A DNA stretch of 64,000 nucleotides, taken from NCBI RefSeq assembly GCF_009730915.1, contig NC_052481.1:4092001-4156000 (forward strand), given 5' to 3'. This DNA comes from Dioscorea cayenensis subsp. rotundata (lineage: Eukaryota > Streptophyta > Magnoliopsida > Dioscoreales > Dioscoreaceae). Within the stretch, counting starts at the first letter, position 1; each line of letters opens with the position of its first letter. A program made the translations under genes and the position numbers. The notes below the pieces were generated by a model. That model made no database searches, had not been told where the DNA came from, and worked only from the letters and a program-made list of their open reading frames with translations. Shown here piece by piece: positions 11,900-22,244 of the stretch.

Positions 11900-13388
11900 T
11901 CGAGATTCTCCGGCGGGTCATCTATACCCATAAGAAGCTTTAGAGAAGACTTTTGCTCTGCGGGAGAAGTAACCGACCCTCTTGCAATCTTCTTTTTCTA
12001 AGAAGAAACAGTGGCGAGCATCTGACCAGCAACAAAACTTGAGGCCTCAATTAAAACTTTCTTCCCTTTTTTGTCTTGTTTGGATGGGCCTTGGATTCTT
12101 GAGATTCCATCAAATGTGCCTTCCCTTGAGCCTGTGAAAAAGAAGGAACATTAGTACTAAGGTCAAGTACGGCTTTATTGGGAAAAGTAAAAGGTCTCGA
12201 ACTGCCAGAAGAATGGTGTGACAGGCCACCACGCGCTCCACCGCGAGACCAAGTGCCTCCAAGCGTCCCACCCACTCTTCCTTTGCCCTCCACGTGTTGA
12301 GCATCTAAATCAATGGTGGGATTAGCCTCATCACGAGTCAACCGAACAGCCGGGAAAACATCATCCCTACCCGCTTAATGCACGTGCTGAAGAGAACCCA
12401 GCACCTTTGCGACCCTTTCCCTTGTTTCTTCGGCGGGTGGCGAGCATCAAGGAGCCAAACTCCGTTTCCTGGTTAACCTCTTTTACCTCTCTCTGAGCTA
12501 GAGCCTCAACTGACTGAGCTGCTACTAGCCTGACCTATGATCCCTTCGGATTTGACCTAGAAATGTTTGGTAGGTTGCCTCCAACTGAAGCTTCCTCCAT
12601 TATCTGGCCCTACAGTGAGCTTCCAGGTCGGGGCTGCAACTGGTAGCTCCATGACAGATGAATCCACATATGTAACAAAAAGTTGGTAATCTTTCATATA
12701 AGATCACTAGAAACACCTTGGTATCTCCATCCTCTAACTAGAAGCCCCTTTTCAATAGCCGGGCTAGATCTATTTCTAAGCAAACTCTATTAAAACGAAC
12801 TCTTGACAGAGAAGAAGTGTACTCATCAACTTTTCAAAGTTTACCAATGGGTTCACTGATAGTTTCTAGAGATTCACCGTCCCACAATTTGATCAGAAGG
12901 TTGTGAAGCTGAAGCCATACCATCGCCCTTGTTAATTTGATGTAAGCTGGCTTAAAATATGGCTAACATGGAAACAACTGTAAAGTGAGACCATTGACTG
13001 TCCATGGGCCAGCAAAAGTAGCTGTTGTTTGGTTGAATTAGTCTCACAGCGGATTAGGAGATACCCATTTGGCATGTCCGATATATGAATAATCCCTAAG
13101 GATTTCTAGAGACCCAATAAGATAGTCTTCACCATCTCAAAAGGAGGTGACTTTCTGAAAAATTTACCATAAAGGGCGAGTTGGAAGCGCATATGAGCCC
13201 TCTGTTTCGTCTCTACATCCACCCGCACTATGTCGGACACAGTGGCTTTGAGCCTTGCTAGGATTGTCTCATCCATCAGTGTCGAGGCAACCGGATGTTT
13301 GTGAACGGCACTGGCAATGCCTGCCCATGAAGGGGGGGTGGAGGGGGTTCTCCAATGGAAGCCATCTTTCGACTCTCTAACAATTGAC
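11900..13388 (-). pseudogene. LINE ORF1 (nucleic-acid-binding protein, broken)
   Basis: The 5' part, GFHWRTPSTPPSWAGIASAV and onward (13390 down to 13106), resembles the start of plant LINE ORF1 proteins, including RFQLALYGKFFRKSPPFEMV of the DUF4283 region. Near 12700-12636 the minus strand encodes LPTFCYICGFICHGATSC, a C-x2-C-x4-H-x4-C zinc knuckle. The natural ATG (AAAGATGGCTTCC, near 13367) starts a frame, MASIGEPPPPP, that leaves the conserved frame in a run of C residues. This indicates a frameshift in the poly-C tract. A basic, Gly-rich tail lies at 12341-12051. Confidence 0.78.
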
Positions 13389-13835
13389 AATTATTTATTA
13401 ACTTATTTAATGAAGATTTTAACAAGCTTGAACTCAAGCCTTACTGATTTTATAAACAAGTTTAAATGATTCTTTTCCTAAAATGATCCTCAATATCAAA
13501 TTAAGTTGAGTCACGCTTGATAATGATTCATTAAATAAGCTTTAAATGACCTTTTACTAAATAAAAAAATAAAAAATAATCAAGACTTAATCAAGCTAAC
13601 GAGTCAAGTCTAAGCTTCGAATTTTCTTAACAAGTTAAGCTCAAGCATGAAGCTCGAAATAAGCTCAATTAGAGCTCGAGCTCGATTAAAATAATAATTA
13701 GCCAAGCTTGAGTCTAACAAATGAAGCTTGAAGGAAGCTCAGCTAGAGCTTGAGCTCAATTAAAATAGTAACAAGTCAAGGTTGAACAAAGCAAAACTCG
13801 GCCCGGCTCGGCTCATTTAAAGCCCTGATAATTCT

Positions 13836-14487
13836 TGAGGATGTGTTTAACTGTGTGAACAATATGTTTTCCATTCATTTATAATGATGCTAGCTTTTTT
13901 CCATTAACGGTGAGCACAAGGCACAAGAACAAGTTACCATTGAATTGTAAAATGTTTGCATATATTGATGCTTTTGTACATATTGAATGAAAATATTAAG
14001 TAAGGCTATTTAATATTGAAAATTTTATATAATAAAATCTACTTAGTGAAAAATTTAATAATGAAAATTTAATAATGAAAATTTAATATTATCTAAAAAT
14101 AATAAATAAGGCTATTTAATGAAAATAGTTTTGCCCTTTAGACCTATTTTCTGGTAAACAAATAAAACACTATTAGTAAAAGTCGAAACTAGAATTAATA
14201 ATAAATTTTTTTTAACCAATTAAATGTTAATAACAATTACATCAATATAGTAACAATTAAAAATAATAAATTTAAAAATATAACAATAATGTAGAAATTA
14301 ATTTAATGAAAATTTAATATTTAAATTGATTAATATAATAATTACATTAAAAAAATAATCTCCATTGCCATAAAAAATAAAAAAATAATTTTAAAAAAAA
14401 TTGGTATACAAAAATCAGGTGTTTGGGGGTAATCTCACCTTAAGTGCCCGCATCTCTTAATATTAGCAATTACTTATTTATAAATCC
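13836..14487. other. Gene-free AT-rich stretch
   Basis: No gene is seen. The sequence is very AT-rich, with several near-repeats of the words AATGAAAATTTAATA and AATAATAAAT between 13980 and 14340. Confidence 0.6.
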
Positions 14488-15498
14488 CAAGAATTTAATA
14501 ACGGACCGGTTGACGAACCGGTTGGCTAACTGATTCGCGGTTCAACTGGTCCAACCGGTTCAACCGGCCGGTTTAATAATTTCTTTTTTTTTAATTTTTT
14601 TAAATGCATAAAATAAAAAATTCATAAAATTATAAAAAAATCCAGAAAAATCAGAAAACAAATGGAGAAAAATATTATGCCAAACAAAATAATTTTTCTC
14701 AAACATTGGCTTGCATTTGTAATCATTGTTATTAGCAATTAAAGAGCATCCAAAACATTAAGCCTAAGCCAAATAAAAGAATCAAATGATTAAGCGAACG
14801 TCTCTGTTTTCATTTTCCTTTTTTTTAATAAAATAAAAATCCAAAAGTAAATCTCACAACACATTCATGAATTCCACATATATAAATATAACCTAAAAAT
14901 AAATATTTAACAAATGATTAAATCAAGAGATAATGAACGGGCAAGGAGAACCAACAAAAGATTGGTATGCGAAGGTGAATGGGCAAGGCTGGAGAGTGCG
15001 CATGCCGGCGCTATTCGCTGCGAGGATTTTTCATCTCACCCGCGAGCTCGGCCACCGAACGGACGGCGAGACGATCGAGTGGCTTCTCCACCACGCTAAG
15101 CCTTCCATAATCGCCGCCACCGCTTCGCTTCAGTTCTCGTTACCGCCGGAGGGGATCCTGGTCTCTTCCCGCCGGTGAATTCTCACGGGCCGTACTTCAC
15201 TACGATGTTCATGAGGGCGGCCATGGCGGAAGAAGACGGTGAGGTTGGGATGAATCCATGAGAGACTGGTTTAGGGTTTGTTTGTTTTAACTTGTAAAGG
15301 AAAAATCAGAGAGAAATCAAATAATTTTTATTTAAAACCGGTCAGTCCGGTCGAACCGGTTCACCGGTTCCCGGTCTAAAACCGGTTTATAACCGGTTCA
15401 ATTAAAACCCGGTTCAAGCTATATGAATAAACCGGACAGGCGGCTGATTCAACCGGTTCAACCGGGAACCGGCAGCCTGTCCGGTTTTTAAAACCTTG
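14488..15498. mobile_element. Non-autonomous hAT-like element carrying a captured TCP fragment
   Basis: A 1,011-bp element has ends that begin CAAGAATTTAATAACGGAC (left) and, read backward from the right, CAAGGTTTTAAAAACCGGAC. These are imperfect inverted repeats. It is flanked by 8-bp duplications ATAAATCC (14480-14487) and ATAAATCT (15499-15506), 7 of 8 alike, the length used by hAT transposons. Both subterminal zones are packed with AACCGGTT-type motifs (14503-14575 and 15335-15490), as in transposase-binding subterminal repeats. No transposase is encoded; the GC-rich middle (about 14930-15260) is unlike the AT-rich rest and comes from a host gene. Confidence 0.75.
14933..15178 (+). pseudogene. 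Captured class I TCP transcription-factor domain
   Basis: The 81-residue frame contains an almost complete class I (PCF-type) TCP domain: [20 protein letters not shown], then [19 protein letters not shown] and PSIIAAT. TCP domains are plant-specific basic helix-loop-helix DNA-binding modules that control growth genes. Compared with the class I consensus, two basic-region arginines are changed (to Gln in GQG and Trp in GWR), a Cys is Phe, a Gln is His, and a Glu before PSIIAAT is Lys. No stop interrupts about 60 conserved codons. The N- and C-terminal halves of a full TCP protein (usually 200-400 residues) are missing; a second GC-rich frame after the stop (about 15179-15261) may be another scrap of the same gene. 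Loss of basic residues argues against normal DNA binding. Confidence 0.85.
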
Positions 15499-15974
15499 AT
15501 AAATCTTTCACAACAAACACAAAATTTTGTAATACAACATTTTTAGTTACATCTAATCAAACATCAAATTTTGCAATTACTATATTTTCAAATCTATATA
15601 TTTTCCTCTACATTTATAATTACGTCTAACCAAACACTACCCATGTGAATATCATGATATTTTATGATCTATATATTATGAAAATATTAATATGGGATTT
15701 TAATTTTGTCAGTTTTCCCCTCTAAATAAGTTTTATTATGAGTTGTTTAGTAATAGATGAAAACGACAGGGTCACCTGGGATTGTGTATGAATGACCATT
15801 ACTATTACTTGTATATCTATTTGTGCCATACTACACTTTTTGATAAATACAACAAACAAAGTTAGTTAGGAGTATGTTTAGGGCCAAGGATTGATCATCT
15901 AATCCTAAGCCCTCAGCCAGAGACACAGGGCTCAGTTTACAACTTGAGCTCATACTAAAAACATATTACTACCA

Positions 15975-16205
15975 CATTTTTTTTGGGAAGAGGAGCGGGG
16001 TGAACCCATTGAGAGCCTCGGGGGACGCTGCATGAAGTCTCGAGTGGAGCAGTGAGGGACTGCAGCCACGTAGACTGAAAACCACCCGTATACAATCACT
16101 ATTCATAACTCCCAGAAATGTGCCTCAACCGAGAATCGAACTCTCACCACTCGGTGAGAGCTCTATCAGTAACCCATATACCAATAGATCCGAAAGTCGT
16201 TGGCT
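15975..16205 (-). mobile_element. tRNA-derived SINE, full length (copy 1)
   Basis: This is a 231-bp SINE on the minus strand with the A tail at its left end (a T run at about 15977-15984). It is flanked by a 12-bp target duplication ATATTACTACCA (15963-15974 and 16206-16217). Its tRNA-like head has a perfect A-box (TGGTATATGGG) and B-box (GTTCGATTC). The body reads ACATTTCTGGGAGTTATGAA, then a variable tail ending in GGTTCACCCCGCTC. Three relatives are in this window. Confidence 0.88.
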
Positions 16206-16217
16206 ATATTACTACCA

Positions 16218-16554
16218 TATTATAATCAAGAGAAATTAAACTATAGCAATAAAAGTCTCATGTTAAGTGGCCCGTACCATACCGCTAACCCATGAGTTCG
16301 TTGGCCCACACCCACTTTCTAAATCCACATGTGTATAGAATTTTATATATATATATATATATAATTTTAATCTTTTAAAATATTATAAATGTAATAGATA
16401 TAAAACATGTTTAGCATCTGTTTTTTTATATTATTCTATTATAATAATAATAATAATAATAATGATGAGTAGTCAAACTAGAGTTATATATATTATTCAA
16501 GAAACTAGTCTTATATTTGATAATACTTTAATTTGAAGCAAACTATTTGGTTTG

Positions 16555-16602
<48 letters not shown>

Positions 16603-18926
16603 TTTATATTCATTTTTCGTTAATACATAAAACCGAGAATTTAACTTTAATTTTATTCTAATCCAGGATTGAATTGTAATAATACAAAATGTGTGTAAAA
16701 TGTCTTATCTGACATTATTAAAATAATATATAATACAAACCTACTCTCACATCAACATATATCATATAATGTGGTACTTTTAAAAAAAAAAAATTACGAA
16801 AAACTCACAACCAATACTTGCATTAAGATGTACAAATAATCATATAATTTAGACTTTTGTTTTGTTCTTAAAATCAGGAAGATAAAATTTTAAAAATAAT
16901 ATTATTTGTATAAAGTACACCTATTAAATAGACGGTAAGCATTGGAATCACTGACATTACAATTTTTAAGATAACTTGAATGGCTATAAATAATTTTAAA
17001 AAATTTAAATATATTTTCAGTTGACAATTTTTTAATGATGATAATTACTTTAATTTCAAAAATAAAACTTTTGACTTTATTATAAAATTGTTTAAAAGAT
17101 AATTTTTGTGTGGAAATTGTTTTTAAAATGTGTAAGTGCACTAGTGACCTCTGTAATGTGCCGTGTAATCTACTTTGCTCTTTGTATATTAAAAGTATGT
17201 AATGATTTGTATCACAATTGTAAAGTAATGCAAGATATGTAACTTATTAACGCAGCATAATGTCTAAAGATTTTAGAATTTTAAATTATTTTAGTATTTT
17301 ATAATTATTTTAGTTTTATTAGTTATTTAATTTTATCTAATTATCTAATATTTTATAATTATTTTAGCTTTATTTATTAGTTTATCCTCAGTCTAGCCGT
17401 CTATAAATATTTGTTTTAGGGTGTTGTGAAAGAGGATTAATAAATTGAAATTTTTATGTTTTTGTTTGCTTAATTTTAAGTGAGTTCTTGGATTAAAACT
17501 GGGTATCCGTTGCGTCACTTATTTCATCAAATAAAGTTCTTCAAACAATTTATCAGAATAAATTTGAGCAAAATTCCAAGCAAAATTTACCAAACAGCTT
17601 CAAATCAACAAACTAATATCGTAGAGTTGTAGATCAAGAGAAATTACAACTGGAAATAGTAAGATATATAGGAAATTTATCCCTCCCACTGCATATCGCC
17701 GGGGAAAGATCACCGGAGCACCAGCGGAGAGCCTTCTTCTTTATCCTTCCCTTTACCGCTCAGCACCATTCTTTTCCCCAGCACATGAGTTTGGTTACCA
17801 TTCAATTCATTTGGTGCCTTATAAGTCTGTTTCACAACATATGCATTATGACCAAGTTCAATTTGGTTTATAAGAATATAGCTAATACGGTGCTTACATA
17901 ACATTCCGTGTTTATATTTTTTTTAAAATTAATTAATGATGATGTTAATATTAAATGCTTATGTAGTTGTTGACATGTCTAGCAGGTGGTAACCCTAGTG
18001 GCACGTGTATACTTACAAGTAAAATGAGACTCATGCAACGATAATAAAATTGTCGGTATACATCGACATCAACTAATACTATTTTTTATTTTTATTTTTT
18101 GAAGTCTCGTTCCTATGTATTCTTGAGTTGCAATAATAAATATAAAGGATTCAAGTGTTTATATGCTTTCACTTTGTCAATATCTGTTTCTTGCAATGTA
18201 GTTTGATGAAGTATAATATACATATAATTAATATAATCACGCTTTTTAGGCTCTATTTTTGTAATATTTATTATTACTTTTTGAAATTTTAACGGATTTT
18301 TTATTTTTTTAGGCTCCTCCAATTTTTACGTGTGTGCTCTTGAATCTACAATGAAAATAAAATCAATTGCTTCTATTGATTTTAGTAAAAATTTGAGACA
18401 AATCATTTTATTACCACTAGCGTCTACCTCTTATTTTAGGGTTTTCAATGCTATTTATATCAATTAAAAAAAATAAAAAAAAAAAATTTGTGCCCGTGAA
18501 CCTAGATCACACTAATCAAACTACATAAATTCTTGTGTGTTCTTATTTTTGCCTTTTGCTTTATTTAAATCTTCTAATTATTCCACAACAAATCTACACA
18601 TACTCCATATTTGAACATACACTACTATATTTCACTAAATCCAACTCAAAGCAAACCCAAAATTAGCAAGAAATGACTTGGTCCAAGAACCTCCCCAAAC
18701 CATTAATTTCTACATCCCAAAAATAAAAAAATAAAAATAATAATAATAAATTAATAAATTTCAACAAAAATTTAAAAAAAAAATTAAAACAAAAATAAAA
18801 AACAGTTATCCCATTCCAACTCCTCTTCCTCTCCAAACCCACAATCAAACCAACTCCTCCTCCTTGTTCCTCCTTCTTCCTCCCTTGCATGCAAACCACA
18901 AAGAACGTCCCTCAGAGCCCATCATC
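16218..18926. other. Gene-free stretch, microsatellites and possible copia-LTR remnant
   Basis: No coding gene is seen. (TA)n tracts lie at about 16343-16363 and 16557-16597, and an (ATA)n tract at about 16440-16463. The piece from about 17150 to 17520 looks like the end of a Copia-type LTR: AT-rich, with GTCTATAAATATTTG, then GGTATCCGTTGCG where a GGTATCAGAGC-type primer-binding site would be expected. This match is loose. A slightly GC-rich patch at 17690-17800 has no recognisable frame. Confidence 0.35.
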
Positions 18927-19277
18927 ATGAGTCTCTCATGCATCACTTGCCGCCCACTCAGCCGGTCAAGCTCCGAGAGAGAGCCAGAGCTTGACCTCAA
19001 CCTCAGCTTCGGCCAATGCTGTGGAAGCGGCGGCGGCGGTGCATGGTCACCGCGGAGCATCACACCTCCCTATGCCCATTTGAGCAAGAGCGGGCCCATT
19101 GGCCCGGCCCCTGAGTCTGTTATCAAGGCCCACCACCGCAAGGTTAGCAGCACCGCCGGTGAACCGGTGCTGCTCCGCAGTGGTGGCATGCGCAGGGACT
19201 GGAGCTTTGAGGACCTTCGCAACCGGCAAACTTCGCCGGTGCATGCATCACAGCTTGGGAGGGAAAGGAGAGGATGA
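18927..19277 (+). CDS. Small uncharacterised plant protein with RRDWSFEDLR motif
   Basis: A single-exon frame of 116 residues stands out by its GC content in AT-rich surroundings. The protein begins MSLSCITC. It has an acidic LDLNLSF stretch at residues 22-28, a Gly-rich patch (33-38), and a conserved-looking LRSGGMRRDWSFEDLR near residues 83-98. I recall RRDWSFEDLR-like motifs in small plant proteins of unknown function but cannot name the family. LDLNL fits the LxLxL form of the EAR repression motif, so a role as a co-repressor adaptor is possible but is inference only. No signal peptide or membrane segment is visible. The ATG at 18927 is chosen because upstream residues are low-complexity. 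An overlapping frame from 19099 is a shadow. Confidence 0.72.
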   Translation: MSLSCITCRPLSRSSSEREPELDLNLSFGQCCGSGGGGAWSPRSITPPYAHLSKSGPIGPAPESVIKAHHRKVSSTAGEPVLLRSGGMRRDWSFEDLRNRQTSPVHASQLGRERRG

Positions 19278-19284
19278 ATCCATT

Positions 19285-19316
<32 letters not shown>

Positions 19317-19580
19317 GTAACTTAATTAATTATATATGGTTTGGGATTGGTTTATGGTGATTGTTGGTTTATCTTTTGTATATTTATTTATTTATTTATT
19401 TTATTTATTATGGGCCTTATTGTTGTTATTTTGTTTGGGTCTAATTCACATTGATTTTTTTTTTTCTTTTGAGAAAATTTTCATTGATTTTTTTGGGTAT
19501 TATTGAATATTGCTGTGTAGAGATAATGAGAATTTATATTAGGGAATAAATAGAATTCAATAGAGTTACAAATTCAACAA

Positions 19581-19667
19581 GGGGTGGTGGCGCAGTTGGC
19601 TAGCGCGTAGGTCTCATAGCTACCTTGAGTTATCCTGAGGTCGAGAGTTCGAGCCTCTCTCACCCCA
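19581..19667 (+). tRNA. tRNA-Met (CAT), elongator, with 13-nt intron
   Basis: The sequence folds as a plant nuclear elongator tRNA-Met: acceptor GGGGTGG pairs with the 3' TCACCCC, and the T-loop is GAGTTCGAGCC. The CAT anticodon is at 19615-19617. A 13-nt intron at 19619-19631 interrupts the anticodon loop one base after the anticodon, as is usual for plant elongator tRNA-Met genes. Without it the tRNA is 74 nt including the discriminator A. A T run at 19674-19680 can serve as the RNA polymerase III terminator. CCA is not encoded, as expected. Confidence 0.95.
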
Positions 19668-19689
19668 AAATTGTTTTTTTAATCATTTC

Positions 19690-20680
19690 ATTTTCATCAT
19701 ATACTTTCAATGAATGTATTAAATAATTCTATTATTTGGTACATAATTTTATATTTTTATTTAAATGAATTTGATATGATTTAAAAATGAGTATGAAAAA
19801 TAAATCTATAAACGCTTTTTTTTTTCATTTCATCATATACTTTCAATGAATGTATTAAATAATTCTATTATTTTGGTACATAATTTTATATTTTTATTTA
19901 AATGAATTTGATGTGACTTAAAAATGTGTATGAAAAATAAATCTATAAACGCTTTTTTTTAAAATCATTTCATCATATACTTTCAATGAATGTATTAAAT
20001 AATTCTATTATTTGGTACATAATTTTATATTTTTATTTAAATGAATTTGATATGATGTAAAAATGAGTATGAAAAATAAATCTATAAACTTTTTTTAACA
20101 AAGATGAACAAAAAAATTTGAGTGGTAGGAGATTCAAACTCTTAATCTTTTATTAAATAAATAAATGGCTCCATATAGATTTTCAAGAGGTGATAAAATG
20201 CCAAAGTTTATTTATTTATTTATTATGAAATAATAAAAATATGGGAAGATTACGGTTGAATTCAAACACTAGAGGTTTGATGTAGAAAGAGACTGAAATG
20301 CTAATGAATTTATTAGTCATTGTCTCTATTTTATAAATAATTCTATTATTTGGTACATAATTTTATAGTTTTATTTAAATGAATTTGATATGATGTAAAA
20401 ATGAGTATGAAAAATAAATCTATAAACTTTTTTTAACAAAGATGAACAAACAAATTTGAGTGGTAGGAGATTCAAACTCTTAATCTTTTATTAAATAAAT
20501 AAATAAATGGCTCCATATAGATTTTAAAGAGTAGATAAAATGCCAAAGTTTATTTATTTATTTATTATGAAATAAAAAAATATGGGAAGATTACGGTTGA
20601 ATTCAAACACTGGAAGTTTGATGTAGAAAGTGAATGAAATGCTAATGAATTTATTAGTCATTGTCTCTATTTTATAGGGT
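19690..20680 (+). repeat. Local repeat array: 138-bp units plus a duplicated 340-bp block
   Basis: Starting just after the tRNA terminator, a unit beginning CATCATATACTTTCAATG occurs three times in tandem (about 19695-19830, 19831-19970, 19971-20092). A fourth, 5'-truncated copy lies at about 20332-20430. After copies 3 and 4 the same 240-bp text follows (20092-20331 and 20431-20675), so a block of about 340 bp was also duplicated. Copies differ by few bases, so the array is young. No open frame runs through it. Confidence 0.9.
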
Positions 20681-21393
20681 TTAGGGTTTAGTAATACTTA
20701 TCTTTGTACGACTCTGAAGTCAAAGCTCATATCTAACCAAAGTTGTATTCTCACTGCAAGATAAATGGAATACATTTTTTTTTTATATTTTTTAATAAAA
20801 TGAAAAAAATAATCTTATAAACACTACAATTATTTAGCCAGCCTAAATACTCATTAATCTTCTTTTACACAAATAAGCATTATAATTTACAAAGAAATTT
20901 ATGTTAGAATTATAAAAAAATTGTTTACATTTTTATTATCCTCATGCAATCATATCTGCATACTAATATACACTTTCCTAGCATATTAAAACACCATATA
21001 TATTATAATAGAGTAAAATGAATTTTTTTTTTATTTTATGGGTCAAGACGAATAATTTTAACTTTATTGGTCACTAGTGCTTCTATATTCTAACGCTATT
21101 TGTGCAAAACTACAAACTCTTGGCAAAACTAGTTACTACAAATAACATTATTTTTATAATAATTTTATTAAAAAATAATTTATTTTTTAATGATAATATA
21201 AAAAAAAACAAATTATTGAAATGGTGGATAAACTACATCTTCTTTATAGAAAAAGTAAGTACAACAAAAGTGAAGAGCTATACTATAAACATAGTCCAAT
21301 GCCAATGCACACATTTGCAAAGATGAAAGAAAAGCATATACAACACTACTAAAACATAGATAGGAAGCTAGCAACAAACACAAACATATAACC
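20681..21393. other. Gene-free AT-rich stretch
   Basis: No gene or recognised element is seen; the sequence is A/T-rich with T and A runs. Confidence 0.5.
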
Positions 21394-21412
21394 AACAACA
21401 AATAAGATAGGT

Positions 21413-21635
21413 TGTCAATGACCTTCAGGTCTATTGGTACACGGGTTGCCGATAGAGGTCTCACCGAATGGTGAGAGCTCGATTCTCGGCTGAGGGCACA
21501 TTTCTGGGAGTTGTAAATAGTGGTTGTGTACGGGTGGTTCCAGCGCCCACGTGAGCGTGGCCCCGTCCCCACTTGTTCCACCGAGGCTTGTGCACGTCCC
21601 TAGGTCTCTAGTGGGTTCGCCACCCCCAACCCAAA
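21413..21635 (+). mobile_element. tRNA-derived SINE, full length (copy 2)
   Basis: This is a plus-strand relative of copy 1, flanked by an exact 19-bp duplication AACAACAAATAAGATAGGT (21394-21412 and 21636-21654). The A-box TGGTACACGGG is at 21435-21445 and a B-box GCTCGATTC, one base from consensus, at 21477-21485. Its tail (CCAGCGCCCACGTGAGC and CTAGTGGGTTCGCC) differs from copy 1 and matches copy 3, which suggests two subfamilies. Confidence 0.9.
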
Positions 21636-21730
21636 AACAACAAATAAGATAGGTCTTGTTATATTCGCTCCCTACTAATGTGTCATCTCTTAATGATCAC
21701 CTAGTTTTATGTGTTGCCCAAAGGACTTTA

Positions 21731-22244
21731 GGGCTTGCTTGGATGGGGTGAAGAAAGGTTTTGTCAAGGTAGAGTAGGGTAACGCAAGGTAAATTAATGT
21801 AAAAGGAGGTTTTAAGTTATACCTTATTTGGATTGAAGGTAAGGTAAATGAAGGTTATCAAGCCTTGTTGTGTTTGGATTAAGGGTGTAATAGAAGGTAA
21901 GATTTTATATGAAAATTACTAAAATACCCTTGAAGCTATAAATTATATTTTATGCTAATTTTACTCATACAATATTATTTTTGTTAATTAAATATTCTTA
22001 TTTGATAATTTACAATATTTTACTATTTTATTCTAATATAGACCTATATATATTATGACTTTAATATGAGGCATGCATATAATTAACTAATTTTAAAAGG
22101 GGTATTTTGGTCATGGAAATAGTCCAATTATCCAAAACCCCCCAATTTGGAGGGTTGAAAAAGGGGGTTAAATGGAGGTTTTTCAACCCTCCATTTAACA
22201 CCCAACTACTTTACCTTCCATGCAACCTTGGATCCAAGCAAGGG
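21731..22244. mobile_element. Tourist/PIF-like MITE
   Basis: A 514-bp non-coding element has inverted ends: GGGCTTGCTTGGAT at 21731-21744 and its near-mirror ATCCAAGCAAGGG at 22232-22244. The flanking TTA (left) and TTG (right) could be the 3-bp target site typical of PIF/Tourist elements. Inside is a perfect hairpin, GGAGGGTTGAAAAA at 22149-22162 against 22179-22192, with a 16-nt loop. The superfamily is inferred from the short target site. Confidence 0.55.

Larger units (their letters stand above)
7458..13388 (-). mobile_element. Near full-length L1-type LINE retrotransposon, decayed
   Basis: A 5.9-kb non-LTR retrotransposon lies on the minus strand, with its 5' end at 13388 and a poly(A) tail seen as a T run at 7458-7467. 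It is bounded by a target-site duplication AATTATTTRTTAACTT (7442-7457 and 13389-13404, 15 of 16 bases alike). Reading from 13388 downward, it encodes an ORF1 protein with a DUF4283-like part and a CCHC zinc knuckle, an apurinic-type endonuclease, reverse transcriptase, a zf-RVT zinc-binding domain and a C-terminal RNase H-like domain. This is the order of plant L1 elements. Reading frames are broken by stops and frameshifts, so the copy is not autonomous, but the well-kept duplication suggests a moderately recent insertion. Confidence 0.93.
6734..13827. mobile_element. hAT-like non-autonomous repeat, split by a LINE insertion
   Basis: The two flanks of the LINE (6734-7441 and 13405-13827) share the same unusual vocabulary: repeated GAGCTCGAGCTCG, AAGCTTGGCTCGGCTCG and GAGCCAAGCTTGAGC words. 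They therefore look like one roughly 1.1-kb element interrupted by the LINE. The outer ends are loosely inverted: the left TTGAGCTGAGCC resembles the right end read backward, AATGAGCCGAGCC. Candidate 8-bp duplications flank it (ATAATTAG left, ATAATTCT right, 6 of 8 alike). No coding capacity is seen. The borders and the hAT assignment are tentative; the nesting itself is firmer. Confidence 0.45.

Noticed and set aside
21213..21581. 122-residue minus-strand frame
   Set aside because: It crosses the border and tRNA-like head of SINE copy 2 and so is not a gene.
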